Shown one piece after another: positions 7,276 to 14,631 of a stretch of DNA of 19,483 nt (the stretch's first letter is position 1; each line of letters opens with the position of its first letter). Source of the DNA: CAZHRC01 sp964533865 (GTDB taxonomy: Bacteria; Bacillota; Clostridia; Tissierellales; Peptoniphilaceae); contig CAZHRC010000027.1 in the NCBI GenBank assembly GCA_964533865.1, positions 1 to 19,483 of the forward strand. The letters are read 5' to 3'. The notes below the pieces were generated by a model that was not told the DNA's origin, did no database searches, and was given only the letters and a program-made list of their open reading frames with translations. The position numbers were made by a program, and so were the translations under genes.

Positions 7276-7291
7276 TGATATACTATACACT
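7276..7291 (+). promoter_or_regulatory. Extended -10 promoter of the plus-strand YczE-type gene
   Basis: TGATATACT provides a TGn-extended -10 with TATACT at 7279-7284. The -35 region is poor. The predicted start is near 7291, giving a leader of about 55 nt. Confidence 0.5.
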
Positions 7292-7302
7292 AGTTGTTTA
7301 TT

Positions 7303-7324
7303 AACGCTCTCATTTTTGAGCGTT
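7303..7324 (+). promoter_or_regulatory. 5' leader hairpin before the YczE-type gene
   Basis: AACGCTC (7303-7309) pairs perfectly with GAGCGTT (7318-7324) around an 8-base loop. It ends seven bases before the GGAGG ribosome binding site, so it would be a compact stem at the 5' end of the mRNA. That suggests an mRNA-stabilising element or a translational control site. Confidence 0.4.
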
Positions 7325-7346
7325 TATTACGGAGGAAATCAAATCA

Positions 7347-7988
7347 ATGGAGATCAAACTTGAACGCAAAGAGTACTTAGCAAGCCTTTTAGGCATTATT
7401 ATTAACGGGATCAGTGTTTCCCTATCTGTAAAAGCAAACCTTGGCATATCGCCAGTGTCGAGCTTTCCTTATGTTTTGAGCCAAGCTTTTCCCTTTTTAA
7501 GCTTAGGGGTGTGGAATATTTTGTTCCAAGCGGCTCTGCTTTTGATCATCCTCGTGGTGGTTGGAAAACCATTGAGAAACTTGGTCATATCGATGGTATT
7601 ATCCTTTGTGTTTGGTGGTGTCTTGGATCTCTTTAAGATCTTATTTCCCTTTGAAGTCACCAGCCTTGCCATGAGCGTTGGGATTTATGTTGTATCGGTG
7701 ATCTTGTTGTCCATTGGCGCTTCTCTCTTGTTGATTAGTAAAGCACCCATCCTTCCGGTCGACTCTTTTGTTCGAGATATGACTGGGCACTTTAATAAAC
7801 CGGTAAAAGCTTACAAAACCACTTTTGACATCGTCAGTGTCACCGGCTCCATTGTCGTTTCCCTACTGGTGCTAAAGCACTTAGACGGTGTTGGGGTGGG
7901 AACGGTAATTAGCGCGCTAACAATCGGATCCCTTATGCATCACTTTGGCATACCCATTGCTGAAAAGATCAAAGCGAACCTGCCCTAG
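7347..7988 (+). CDS. YczE/DUF6198-type integral membrane protein
   Basis: A 213-residue membrane protein with five or six transmembrane segments. It shares the superfamily's N-terminal pattern (G-I-x-I-N-G-I-S-V-S, then L-G-I-S-P-V-S-S-F-P-Y) and the P-V-D-S-F-V-R-D segment near residue 140. It belongs to the same broad group as the product of 5049-5678 but is clearly diverged. No substrate is established for the family. GGAGG stands 11 bases before the ATG, a slightly long spacing. It is divergent from the deaminase operon and is followed after 87 bp by an EamA permease, with no clear terminator between them, so the two may be co-transcribed. Confidence 0.78.
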   Translation: MEIKLERKEYLASLLGIIINGISVSLSVKANLGISPVSSFPYVLSQAFPFLSLGVWNILFQAALLLIILVVVGKPLRNLVISMVLSFVFGGVLDLFKILFPFEVTSLAMSVGIYVVSVILLSIGASLLLISKAPILPVDSFVRDMTGHFNKPVKAYKTTFDIVSVTGSIVVSLLVLKHLDGVGVGTVISALTIGSLMHHFGIPIAEKIKANLP

Positions 7989-7995
7989 GTTCGCT
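7973..7995 (+). other. Perfect hairpin spanning the stop codon of the YczE-type gene
   Basis: AGCGAACCT (7973-7981) and AGGTTCGCT (7987-7995) form a 9-bp stem with a 5-base loop that contains the first base of the TAG stop. No T-tract follows, so it is not a standard intrinsic terminator. It could protect or process the mRNA between this gene and the following permease. Confidence 0.5.
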
Positions 7996-8075
7996 AACAC
8001 GTGTCAAGAAATCCTTTCTTATTCACAAGAATAATAAGCGAAAACCCTTTAACCCCATACCTAAAAGGAGCCCCC

Positions 8076-9047
8076 ATGATAAAAAAAGAAGCCCCTTCTC
8101 TCGAAAGCGGCAAAGGCATCAATAATCGAAAAGGGTACATCATGGTTTTTACCGCTGGAGTCCTTTGGGGTACCCTTGGCATTTTTGTTAAAGCTATGGA
8201 TAGCTACGGTTCCTCCCCAGCCCTCAACAGTTTTAGCCGTGTGGCTTTGGCTTTGATCCTTACTGGGCTTGTCACCATACGCTTGCGTGGACTAGCTGCC
8301 TTTCGCATCGATCGACGTTCTTTGATGTATTGCGCCCTCCTTGGATTGGTGTGCCAAGCGGTATTTAATCTACTGTACAACTCGTCGGTTTCCACCATTG
8401 GCATGTCCATCAGCGCAGTGCTTTTATACGTCTCGCCGATTTTTACCACAATTGTCGCTAGGTTTGCATTTTCGGAGAGGGTGACGTCGTGGAAGGTGGT
8501 TGCCCTGATGGTCAATCTCCTTGGCTGTACTCTCACCGTAACTGGCGGCAAGATCGCAGATCTCCAACTTCCCCTATACGGTATTGCCTTAGGTGTCGGC
8601 GCCGGGTTTTGCTACGCAATGGCAGCGATTATCGGTCGCTTCGCCACAGAAAGGGCAGATCCTCTCGTGGTGACCACTTACAGCTATCTATTTGCCACCC
8701 TCTCCATCGGCCTTTTAACCCGTCCATGGGAGTTGATCACCCCTGATCTCGCTCCTGGGTTTTATTTGGTCGCCTTTGGCAACGCTCTCATCCCTACCAC
8801 TGTTTCCTATATGCTGTACTACAGCGCGCTACCCTTGATCTCTGAAACGAGCAAGGTCCCAGTCATCGCCTCTGTAGAGACCGCTATGGCCGCGTTGATC
8901 GGCGTGGTTTTGTTTAGCGAGCCTCTTGGTGTTATCAATCTTCTGGGCATCGGCCTCGTCTTGTGTTCTGTAGCACTGATTAATAAGGGGACTCCGACGG
9001 CTAAGAATCCTGTGCTATTAAGAGAGAAAGCCACTAACCAATCCTAA
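8076..9047 (+). CDS. EamA/DMT-family permease
   Basis: A 323-residue inner-membrane transporter with ten predicted helices made of two EamA repeats. The first begins F-T-A-G-V-L-W-G-T-L-G-I-F-V-K and the second around residue 165 (A-L-G-V-G-A-G-F-C-Y-A). It ends in the typical P-V-x-A-x-x-E-T-A/S-A-L-I-G segment, here V-I-A-S-V-E-T-A-M-A-A-L-I-G. Members export or exchange amino acids, nucleobases and other small metabolites; the substrate cannot be read from sequence. The ATG at 8076 follows AAGGAG by five bases. A longer in-frame reading from a GTG at 8001 lacks a good site and would add a non-conserved tail. A terminator follows at 9185. Confidence 0.88.
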   Translation: MIKKEAPSLESGKGINNRKGYIMVFTAGVLWGTLGIFVKAMDSYGSSPALNSFSRVALALILTGLVTIRLRGLAAFRIDRRSLMYCALLGLVCQAVFNLLYNSSVSTIGMSISAVLLYVSPIFTTIVARFAFSERVTSWKVVALMVNLLGCTLTVTGGKIADLQLPLYGIALGVGAGFCYAMAAIIGRFATERADPLVVTTYSYLFATLSIGLLTRPWELITPDLAPGFYLVAFGNALIPTTVSYMLYYSALPLISETSKVPVIASVETAMAALIGVVLFSEPLGVINLLGIGLVLCSVALINKGTPTAKNPVLLREKATNQS

Positions 9048-9184
9048 CTCTCTTACGCAATACTCGTCTATACCACTGATTTTGTCATGAAAAAGAATAT
9101 ACAATTGAATCTCGCATGCCATGATCAGAAAATCCGCCTCCCACAATGCCAAGAGGATACAACTGAAAACGCTAAAGGTCACAT

Positions 9185-9214
9185 AACGAGCTGCAAAAGC
9201 AGCTCGTTTCATTT
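9185..9214 (+). terminator. Intrinsic terminator after the first EamA permease
   Basis: AACGAGCTGC and GCAGCTCGTT form a perfect 10-bp stem with an AAAA loop, followed by TTTCATTT on the plus strand. It lies about 140 bp after the stop codon; the stretch 9048-9184 holds no gene that I can support. Confidence 0.8.
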
Positions 9215-9292
9215 ATCTGTTTGAATAGCATGTACTTCGCTTTTAAAATAACATTTTTCTGTCAACATCTTTAATATTTGCTCGAAATAGTG

Positions 9293-9320
9293 TACAATAA
9301 AATTGACGATACCTTATCGT
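9293..9320 (+). promoter_or_regulatory. -10 box and downstream operator-like dyad before the second EamA permease
   Basis: TACAAT (9293-9298) is the best -10 candidate; the -35 at 17-bp spacing is weak. Directly downstream, ACGATA (9306-9311) and TATCGT (9315-9320) form a perfect 6-bp dyad at about +1 to +16, where a repressor would block transcription. Both assignments are tentative. Confidence 0.4.
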
Positions 9321-9344
9321 TGAAAACTCGACTGGAGGCATGTT

Positions 9345-10232
9345 ATGACTCATGAAGCGATCTACCGACGTTCCACTTTATTTGCCATTTTAGCTAACGC
9401 AATCTTTGGCTTTAGCTTTCTTTTTTCAAAACGCGCTTTAGCTATCGCACCGACTTTTGTCCTTTTATCGGTGCGATTTATCATCGCCTTTCTTATCCTC
9501 AACCTTTTTGTCTTGTTTGGCAAAGCCCGAGTAAATCTGAAGGGCAAAAATATGAAACAACTGATTCTGTTAGGGGTTTATCAGCCCGTTCTCTACTTTA
9601 TCTTTGAAATCTACGGCATCGGCCTCGTTCCCACGTCTTTTGTCGGCATTATGCTCGCCCTGATTCCTGTGACGACGATGGTTTTAGGCTTTTTCTTCCT
9701 CGGTGAACGGGTCACCCGATTTCAAGGATTTTGCGCTTTGCTTTCCATCGTTGGCGTGTTTTTTACGACGATGGGCCAACCTTCTGGCAGTTTTCATTGG
9801 GTGGGATTCGTCTTACTCCTTGGCGCCGTCCTCGTCGCCGCTCTCTTTGGCGTGTTGACCAAACAAATCGCCAAGGATTACACCACTTTTGAGCGAACCT
9901 ATGTCATGTTTGCTTTAGGCTCTATCGTGTTTACCGGTATTGCCATCGTCCAATCCTACGGCGATTTTTCTGCCAATCTCCTCATTCCTTTAGCGTCTGT
10001 GGACTTTTGGATTCCTATTTTCTTTTTAGCGGGAATCTCCTCCGTCGGAGCCTTTCTCATGCTCAACTACGCTATGGGCCATCTTCACGTAGCTAAGGCC
10101 TCTATCTTTGGCAATATCGCCACTGTCGTCGCCATCGTCGCCGGAGTGGTGTTCCTCAACGAATCCTTCGGTGCCTTCCAGTTGATCGGATCTGCCATCA
10201 TCCTTTTTAGCGTCTATGGCGTCAATCGATGA
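9345..10232 (+). CDS. EamA/DMT-family permease
   Basis: A 295-residue inner-membrane protein with ten hydrophobic helices in two EamA repeats: A-N-A-I-F-G-F-S-F-L-F-S-K near the N-terminus, and a second half starting at about residue 150. The first repeat ends with the frequent pattern P-V-x-x-x-x-L-G-x-x-F-L-G-E-R, the second with V-V-F-L-N-E. It is related to but clearly distinct from the permease at 8076. GGAGG is six bases before the ATG. The substrate is unknown; metabolite or drug export is typical. It has its own upstream region and ends only six bases from the convergent histidine kinase gene, with no terminator hairpin visible between them. Confidence 0.88.
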   Translation: MTHEAIYRRSTLFAILANAIFGFSFLFSKRALAIAPTFVLLSVRFIIAFLILNLFVLFGKARVNLKGKNMKQLILLGVYQPVLYFIFEIYGIGLVPTSFVGIMLALIPVTTMVLGFFFLGERVTRFQGFCALLSIVGVFFTTMGQPSGSFHWVGFVLLLGAVLVAALFGVLTKQIAKDYTTFERTYVMFALGSIVFTGIAIVQSYGDFSANLLIPLASVDFWIPIFFLAGISSVGAFLMLNYAMGHLHVAKASIFGNIATVVAIVAGVVFLNESFGAFQLIGSAIILFSVYGVNR

Positions 10233-10238
10233 GCTTAT

Positions 10239-11441
10239 CTAAGGAATAGTGATTTGGAACCCGTTGTCGTATTGGATCTCCCAACCATGAGACTCTACGA
10301 TGCGACGCACATTGGCGAGTCCCATCCCCCTCAGCCCATCTCCTGTCCGGCTGGCATCTCCTGTCACCATCGGATCCCACATGGTGTCATGAAGCGATTG
10401 TGGTATACCTCCCCCGTCATCTCCAATAGTTAAACAACGCTTTTTGGGATCCCATCCAATCGAGATGTGAACGGGTTTTGGGTTGTGATGCACGCTATTT
10501 TGTAAGAGGTTTTGCAACATGCGCTCGAGGAGTTTGGGGTCGTAGACCGTCACGTAAGAGGCGTCGTCAGCGTAGAGAAATGTGATCGTCGCCCCTTTTT
10601 CCCCATACCAACTGTAGTGTTCCCCTGCGTAACGCCTCACCCCTTCGAGCAAATCCCCACGCTCTGGACGAAATAACCCCTCGTCACCCAAGGTCATAAG
10701 GCTCATCATGTCCTCGACGCGCTCATTTAAAAGCTGACCGTTTCTTACAATGCTTCTATAGTACTCTGCCACATCCCCCTCTAAAACCACACGATCCTCC
10801 AGCGCCTTTGCATAGGAGATCATCGTGGATAGAGGGGTTTTGATATCGTGAGCCAATCCCCGAAGAAATGTCATCTTTTTAGCCTCCTCCTCTTTTCCCA
10901 GAGCGATCAACTGTTCTTTTAGCTTTCGAGACAACCTCTTGATCAGCACAAAGACTAGGATCAGGTAGAGAACGAGCCCCGCGAACAACACCAACAAAAA
11001 ACGATTCGTCTCGTCACCCATCACCGTATCGATATTCATCGTAGGCGTCAATTCAAATACCTCTTGGGGATAAAAAAGAAGGAATTTATACCCCTCTTGT
11101 GTATCGTAGACAAATGTCGTCTCTTTGGATTCGCCTCGATTAAATCCATCGAGAAGGTCATATGTAGTGTAGGACTTTTTACCTTCCCATTCACCAAAGG
11201 TCTCTTTCACTTCACCGTCCTCGTCCAACACCGCTCCATAGCCGCCGATTGCGGAGATCGCTTTCCAGTCCAACGCTTTGGGATCGACGACAGAGGATTG
11301 TGGGACGTACGCGATAATACTCGTTCCCGTGGGAACGAAGGACAAGACGACCGCCCAAAGGATGATAAAACCTATGGTAAGCCCAATAAAAATCCCCATG
11401 AACGTTAAGGTGTGTTTCATCAACCCTTTTGTACGAGTCAT
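10239..11441 (-). CDS. Sensor histidine kinase of the ABC/metallopeptidase operon
   Basis: A 400-residue membrane kinase. One helix (about 11-34) and a second (about 148-168) enclose an extracytoplasmic sensor domain of about 110 residues that I do not recognise. The cytoplasmic part has the H-box R-G-L-A-H-D-I-K-T-P-L-S with phospho-acceptor H198. It then has the N-box N-L-L-Q-N-S-V-H-H-N (about 311-320), the G1 box D-D-G-G-G-I-P and the G2 box G-M-G-L-A-N-V. It autophosphorylates and should phosphorylate the adjacent response regulator. The ATG follows the regulator's TAG stop by a single base, so the two are translationally coupled. As last gene of the operon it probably senses the peptide or envelope stress that the ABC transporter and peptidase deal with. 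Confidence 0.93.
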   Translation of the reverse strand: MTRTKGLMKHTLTFMGIFIGLTIGFIILWAVVLSFVPTGTSIIAYVPQSSVVDPKALDWKAISAIGGYGAVLDEDGEVKETFGEWEGKKSYTTYDLLDGFNRGESKETTFVYDTQEGYKFLLFYPQEVFELTPTMNIDTVMGDETNRFLLVLFAGLVLYLILVFVLIKRLSRKLKEQLIALGKEEEAKKMTFLRGLAHDIKTPLSTMISYAKALEDRVVLEGDVAEYYRSIVRNGQLLNERVEDMMSLMTLGDEGLFRPERGDLLEGVRRYAGEHYSWYGEKGATITFLYADDASYVTVYDPKLLERMLQNLLQNSVHHNPKPVHISIGWDPKKRCLTIGDDGGGIPQSLHDTMWDPMVTGDASRTGDGLRGMGLANVRRIVESHGWEIQYDNGFQITIP

Positions 11442-11442
11442 C

Positions 11443-12123
11443 CTAATCCCCCTTTGCCATCGTATAGCCCAGTCCTCGAATCGTCAGGATCTTTTGAGGC
11501 GGTCCTCCCGCCGGTTCAATTTTTTCTCTTAAGTTGCTAATGTGAACCATGATCGTGTTGTCGTCATCGATGTAAGGGTCTTCCCACAAATACTCGTAGA
11601 TCTCTCGTTTGGTAAACACCTTGCCCGGCCGTTTCATAAATAAAGTAAGCAGCAGGTATTCCTTAGCCCTGAGATTCAAAGGGAGATCGCCCTGGTAGAC
11701 GACGCGATTGGCCACATCCCATCGCAAATCGCCGACGATCACTTCCTTCTCAACATCTTTTGAAGCTCGGCGGAGCACCGCGATCACCCGAGCCAAAACC
11801 TCACTCGGGTCAAAGGGTTTGGAAATATAGTCGTCTCCTCCAAGCATTAACCCTTTAATCCGATCCTCGACCAGCGTTCTCGCCGACAAAAAGATCACCG
11901 GAAACCCTCGGTTTGGACCGAGTTTTTCCATCAACTCAAAACCATCCATCACAGGCATCATCACGTCTAAAATCATCAGGGAAACTTTGACCGATTGGGA
12001 TTTTTCCAACGCATCCATCCCGTTTTCCGCTTCGACCACCTGATACCCTGCGGTGGTCAAGTACACTCCGAGCACCTGGCGCAACTCTTTTGCATCGTCC
12101 ACCACCATAATTGTCTGTTTCAT
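11443..12123 (-). CDS. OmpR/PhoB-family response regulator
   Basis: A 226-residue two-domain regulator. The receiver has the acidic pair D9/D10, phospho-acceptor D53 in L-M-I-L-D-V-M-M-P, the switch S/T and the lysine of Y-I-S-K-P-F-D. From about residue 128 there is a winged-helix DNA-binding domain ending R-G-L-G-Y-T-M, the usual OmpR-type signature. GAGGAGGGGGA precedes the ATG. It lies 20 bases after the metallopeptidase gene and directly before the kinase gene. Four direct repeats at 11-bp period upstream of the first gene of this operon (14504-14543) fit tandem binding of such a regulator, so autoregulation is expected. Confidence 0.95.
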   Translation of the reverse strand: MKQTIMVVDDAKELRQVLGVYLTTAGYQVVEAENGMDALEKSQSVKVSLMILDVMMPVMDGFELMEKLGPNRGFPVIFLSARTLVEDRIKGLMLGGDDYISKPFDPSEVLARVIAVLRRASKDVEKEVIVGDLRWDVANRVVYQGDLPLNLRAKEYLLLTLFMKRPGKVFTKREIYEYLWEDPYIDDDNTIMVHISNLREKIEPAGGPPQKILTIRGLGYTMAKGD

Positions 12124-12143
12124 GATCCCCCTCCTCGCGATTC

Positions 12144-13022
12144 TTACCTTTCTATTCTATCCTCAATCAATAACGCCGTCAAAGACCTCCCCGATTCAAA
12201 TAATCCCACCTTCCATTCTTCTCCTCGATCTAAAACCTTAGCTTTTAACGCACCGGACGTGTAAAACTTTTCAACGCCTTTCTCGTATATACCCTCATCA
12301 CCTCCCTGCTGCTCGCCTCCTATCAGCGCTCTCGCCTTTTCCTCCACATACCTCGCCGTTCCTTCGATGAGTTCTTGCCTCGCCTCACCATTGGTATAAT
12401 AAAGTGCCTCTTCACCGAGCACCTTGTTGATATAACCCATTCGCTGATCATGAACCTTCTTCCAGCCATCGGCATTTCCTGTCTCCAAGAAGTCCTTCAT
12501 CGCAGCCATCTCTTCAATCCAAAGTCTTTGGTACGCCATATCGCCATCCAACTTCGCCACTTGAGCCTCAAAAACTTGTTGGTCAATGGGAAAACTCTCC
12601 ATGACGCGTTCCATGCCGTTCTCGTGCTGATACGCGTGAAGGCCTTCGTGAAAGAGAATCGATAAGTAATCGCTCTCGCGTTGCGCCTTCGTTTGATCAC
12701 CTGCCATATCCGTCACCTTTCGCAACGTATCTGCAGACAACGTCTTTATCACCGATCCCCCTCCTTCTCGAATCGCTGTCAATGCCAAAACGTCTAGGGA
12801 TGAGTGTTGCTTGGTGATCGTTCCATTGACGTACCGATACGCTTCGTCACCGTAATTGACATCTATCGGATAGTCTCTAAGACGATAACCAGGCCATAGA
12901 GCCATCTCGCCATCAATAACCATCGCCTTGTCGAATAACATATGGGTCTCCTCGTCCAACCCCACTCGCTTCGTCACAATAAAACCGATCAAGAGAATGA
13001 CCCCGATCAAAAGATACCCCAT
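12144..13022 (-). CDS. Membrane-anchored HExxH zinc metallopeptidase (unassigned family)
   Basis: A 292-residue protein with one N-terminal hydrophobic helix (about 3-17) followed by K-R, consistent with a single-pass anchor and an outward-facing domain. The zinc motif H-E-G-L-H is at 125-129, with H-A-Y-Q-H after it. A likely third ligand lies in E-L-I-E-G-T-A-R-Y-V-E (about 217-227, E220), a gluzincin-like arrangement. I do not recognise the exact family. The ATG at 13022 follows the permease stop codon by one base and has GAAGGG upstream; a longer frame to 13118 would overlap the permease and is rejected. It is placed between an ABC-2 transporter and a two-component system in one operon, so it may cleave a peptide that is exported, imported or sensed. 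Substrate unknown. Confidence 0.72.
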   Translation of the reverse strand: MGYLLIGVILLIGFIVTKRVGLDEETHMLFDKAMVIDGEMALWPGYRLRDYPIDVNYGDEAYRYVNGTITKQHSSLDVLALTAIREGGGSVIKTLSADTLRKVTDMAGDQTKAQRESDYLSILFHEGLHAYQHENGMERVMESFPIDQQVFEAQVAKLDGDMAYQRLWIEEMAAMKDFLETGNADGWKKVHDQRMGYINKVLGEEALYYTNGEARQELIEGTARYVEEKARALIGGEQQGGDEGIYEKGVEKFYTSGALKAKVLDRGEEWKVGLFESGRSLTALLIEDRIER

Positions 13023-13023
13023 T

Positions 13024-13791
13024 TTACCCTTCACGCTTGCCCACCACCTTTGTTCCGATAACAATAAACCCAATGACCACCCAGAGATACAATAACAAAC
13101 CGAAGAGCTTGTGACCATCGGAAAACGTCAATAAAAACACATCGCGGACGACCTCGCCAAACTGGTCGATTGGCGGAAAAATCGAAAGCACTGCGCCCAT
13201 CCCTTTGCCAAAAAGACCGCCACGATTTCCCACCATCAACAATAACCCCCCTCTGAAAAATCCAACCCCTGCGATGATGAATCCAAAGAGAGCAGAAAAA
13301 GCCGGCGCCATAACGAGAGTCAACGCCGAAGTGATCGTACTCATCGTAACCACCGCCAGTAAGTAGATGAGAATCGCGAAGAGCATTGCCAATACGGTCG
13401 TCTCTGGACCTTTAGCCACCACTTGGAGGAGCATACCACAAAGCAATACCAATCCCATCGCCATAGATACCAATCCGTTGGCGAAAATCACCCCTTGATA
13501 TTGATCACTGATCCCTAATCCGTGGAGTCTGAGCAATTCCACACGCCCGCCTTCGCGATGAGTGCTAACGCCTGTAGCCGACAGGATCACACCTGCCAAA
13601 GAAGCGATAAACAAAAGCACATTCCATTGAAATCCGTAAACAGCATGATCCGTCGTCGCTGCAACGCCGTTGACACTATATTCCATATTGAAAAGAATGA
13701 GTACTGTCACCAACGCACCAAGAAATCCGTAGACGACAAAACTGTTTTTCCTCAGATTCTCTTTTAGAACGAGTTTAATCATCCCCTTCAT
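13024..13791 (-). CDS. ABC-2-type transporter permease
   Basis: A 255-residue integral membrane protein with six hydrophobic segments (roughly 18-35, 55-72, 105-125, 133-155, 160-185, 232-250). A conserved-looking cytoplasmic loop T-H-R-E-G-G-R-V-E-L-L-R follows helix 2, which in ABC-2 permeases contacts the ATPase. It resembles bacteriocin-immunity and copper- or gliding-type ABC-2 permeases; the substrate cannot be assigned. GGGAGG is six bases before the ATG. The gene overlaps the end of the ATPase gene by 17 bp, and its stop codon is one base from the metallopeptidase start, so the three are tightly coupled. Confidence 0.85.
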   Translation of the reverse strand: MKGMIKLVLKENLRKNSFVVYGFLGALVTVLILFNMEYSVNGVAATTDHAVYGFQWNVLLFIASLAGVILSATGVSTHREGGRVELLRLHGLGISDQYQGVIFANGLVSMAMGLVLLCGMLLQVVAKGPETTVLAMLFAILIYLLAVVTMSTITSALTLVMAPAFSALFGFIIAGVGFFRGGLLLMVGNRGGLFGKGMGAVLSIFPPIDQFGEVVRDVFLLTFSDGHKLFGLLLYLWVVIGFIVIGTKVVGKREG

Positions 13792-14470
13792 AGCTCGCCT
13801 CCCTTGCCGTTTCCATGAAAATATCTTCCAAAGATTGCCGCTTAAAATCCTCTCGCGAAAAGTGCCTTCCCATCGTTGCGTTCATAAATACGAGTCCTCT
13901 GTCCGCCACTTTTTCAACATCATACAGCAAGTGGGAATTAAGTAAAATCGCCTTGCCTTCCTTTCTAAGATCACTGATCATCGACTGCATCCGCTGTTGG
14001 CCAAAAAAATCCAATCCAGCAGAGGGTTCGTCGAGCAATAACACATCGGGGTCGCCGATGAGGGATTGGGCCACTGCTAAGCGTTGTTTCATCCCTTTCG
14101 AAAAGTGGGCCACCGACGTTCTATCTTCTGGCTTGAGCCCCACTTGATGGAGCAGTGCTTTAGCCTTGGCTTGTCGCTGCTTCTTTTCAATCCCTCGCAC
14201 CTCCATAAAGTATTCCAACACCTCACACCCTGTTAGGATTTTTGGAAATTCCGGCACATCGGGTGAATACCCGATCACCGTTTGCTCATCCTTCAAAATT
14301 TCCCCGTTGTAGTCCCTATCCCAACCCAAAATCATCCGCATTAACGTCGTCTTTCCTACACCGTTTGGACCGATCAACGCAAACACTTCGCCTCTTCTCA
14401 ACTCGATATTCAAATCTTCAAACAAAATACGTTGCGCAAAACACTTTTTCAAATGGTTGATTTTAATCAT
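13775..14470 (-). CDS. ABC transporter ATP-binding protein
   Basis: A 231-residue cytoplasmic ATPase with the Walker A motif G-P-N-G-V-G-K-T-T (about 32-40), Q-loop region around Y-S-P-D-V-P-E and the signature F-S-K-G-M-K-Q-R. The last is a common ABC-2 variant of LSGGQ. Walker B is V-L-L-L-D-E-P-S-A-G-L-D and the switch histidine is in N-S-H-L-L. The C-terminus is short. The ATG at 14470 has GAGGTG six bases upstream; a start at 14503 would lie within the promoter. It is the first gene of the operon and pairs with the overlapping permease gene to form the transporter. Confidence 0.93.
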   Translation of the reverse strand: MIKINHLKKCFAQRILFEDLNIELRRGEVFALIGPNGVGKTTLMRMILGWDRDYNGEILKDEQTVIGYSPDVPEFPKILTGCEVLEYFMEVRGIEKKQRQAKAKALLHQVGLKPEDRTSVAHFSKGMKQRLAVAQSLIGDPDVLLLDEPSAGLDFFGQQRMQSMISDLRKEGKAILLNSHLLYDVEKVADRGLVFMNATMGRHFSREDFKRQSLEDIFMETAREASYEGDD

Positions 14471-14481
14471 GTCTCTCACCT

Positions 14482-14543
14482 CATCTACAGTATAGCGGAC
14501 CAAGCTTTAATCCACCTTAGGGCTACCTTAAATCATCCTTAAA
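14482..14543 (-). promoter_or_regulatory. Promoter with four 11-bp-phased direct repeats (response-regulator box)
   Basis: Read on the minus strand, TTTAAGG (14537-14543), TTTAAGG (14526-14532), CCTAAGG (14515-14521) and TTAAAGC (14504-14510) recur at an exact 11-bp period. A -10 box TATACT (14489-14494) follows. The -35 position has no TTGACA match and is covered by the repeats, as expected for an activator-dependent promoter. Direct repeats spaced one helical turn apart are typical sites for OmpR/PhoB-type regulators, one of which is encoded in this operon. Confidence 0.7.
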
Positions 14544-14552
14544 TACGTCAAC

Positions 14553-14584
14553 AAAAAAACGCCCACCTATTTTCAAGGTAAGCG
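14553..14584 (-). terminator. Intrinsic terminator of selO
   Basis: On the minus strand CGCTTACCT and AGGTGGGCG pair (nine pairs including two G-U) around a 7-base loop, followed by seven T residues. It lies 48 bp after the selO stop and just upstream of the ABC operon promoter, insulating the two units. Confidence 0.85.
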
Positions 14585-14631
14585 CTTCTTCTCCAATCGA
14601 CGATTCTCGACCATCTTCCCCCTACACAGCT

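Noticed and set aside
8001..8075. N-terminal extension of the first EamA permease from a GTG.
   Set aside because: No ribosome binding site and a tail not expected before the first helix; AAGGAG precedes the ATG at 8076.
13022..13118. Upstream extension of the metallopeptidase frame by 32 codons.
   Set aside because: It would overlap the permease gene by almost 100 bp. The start at 13022 has its own ribosome binding site and leads directly into the membrane anchor.
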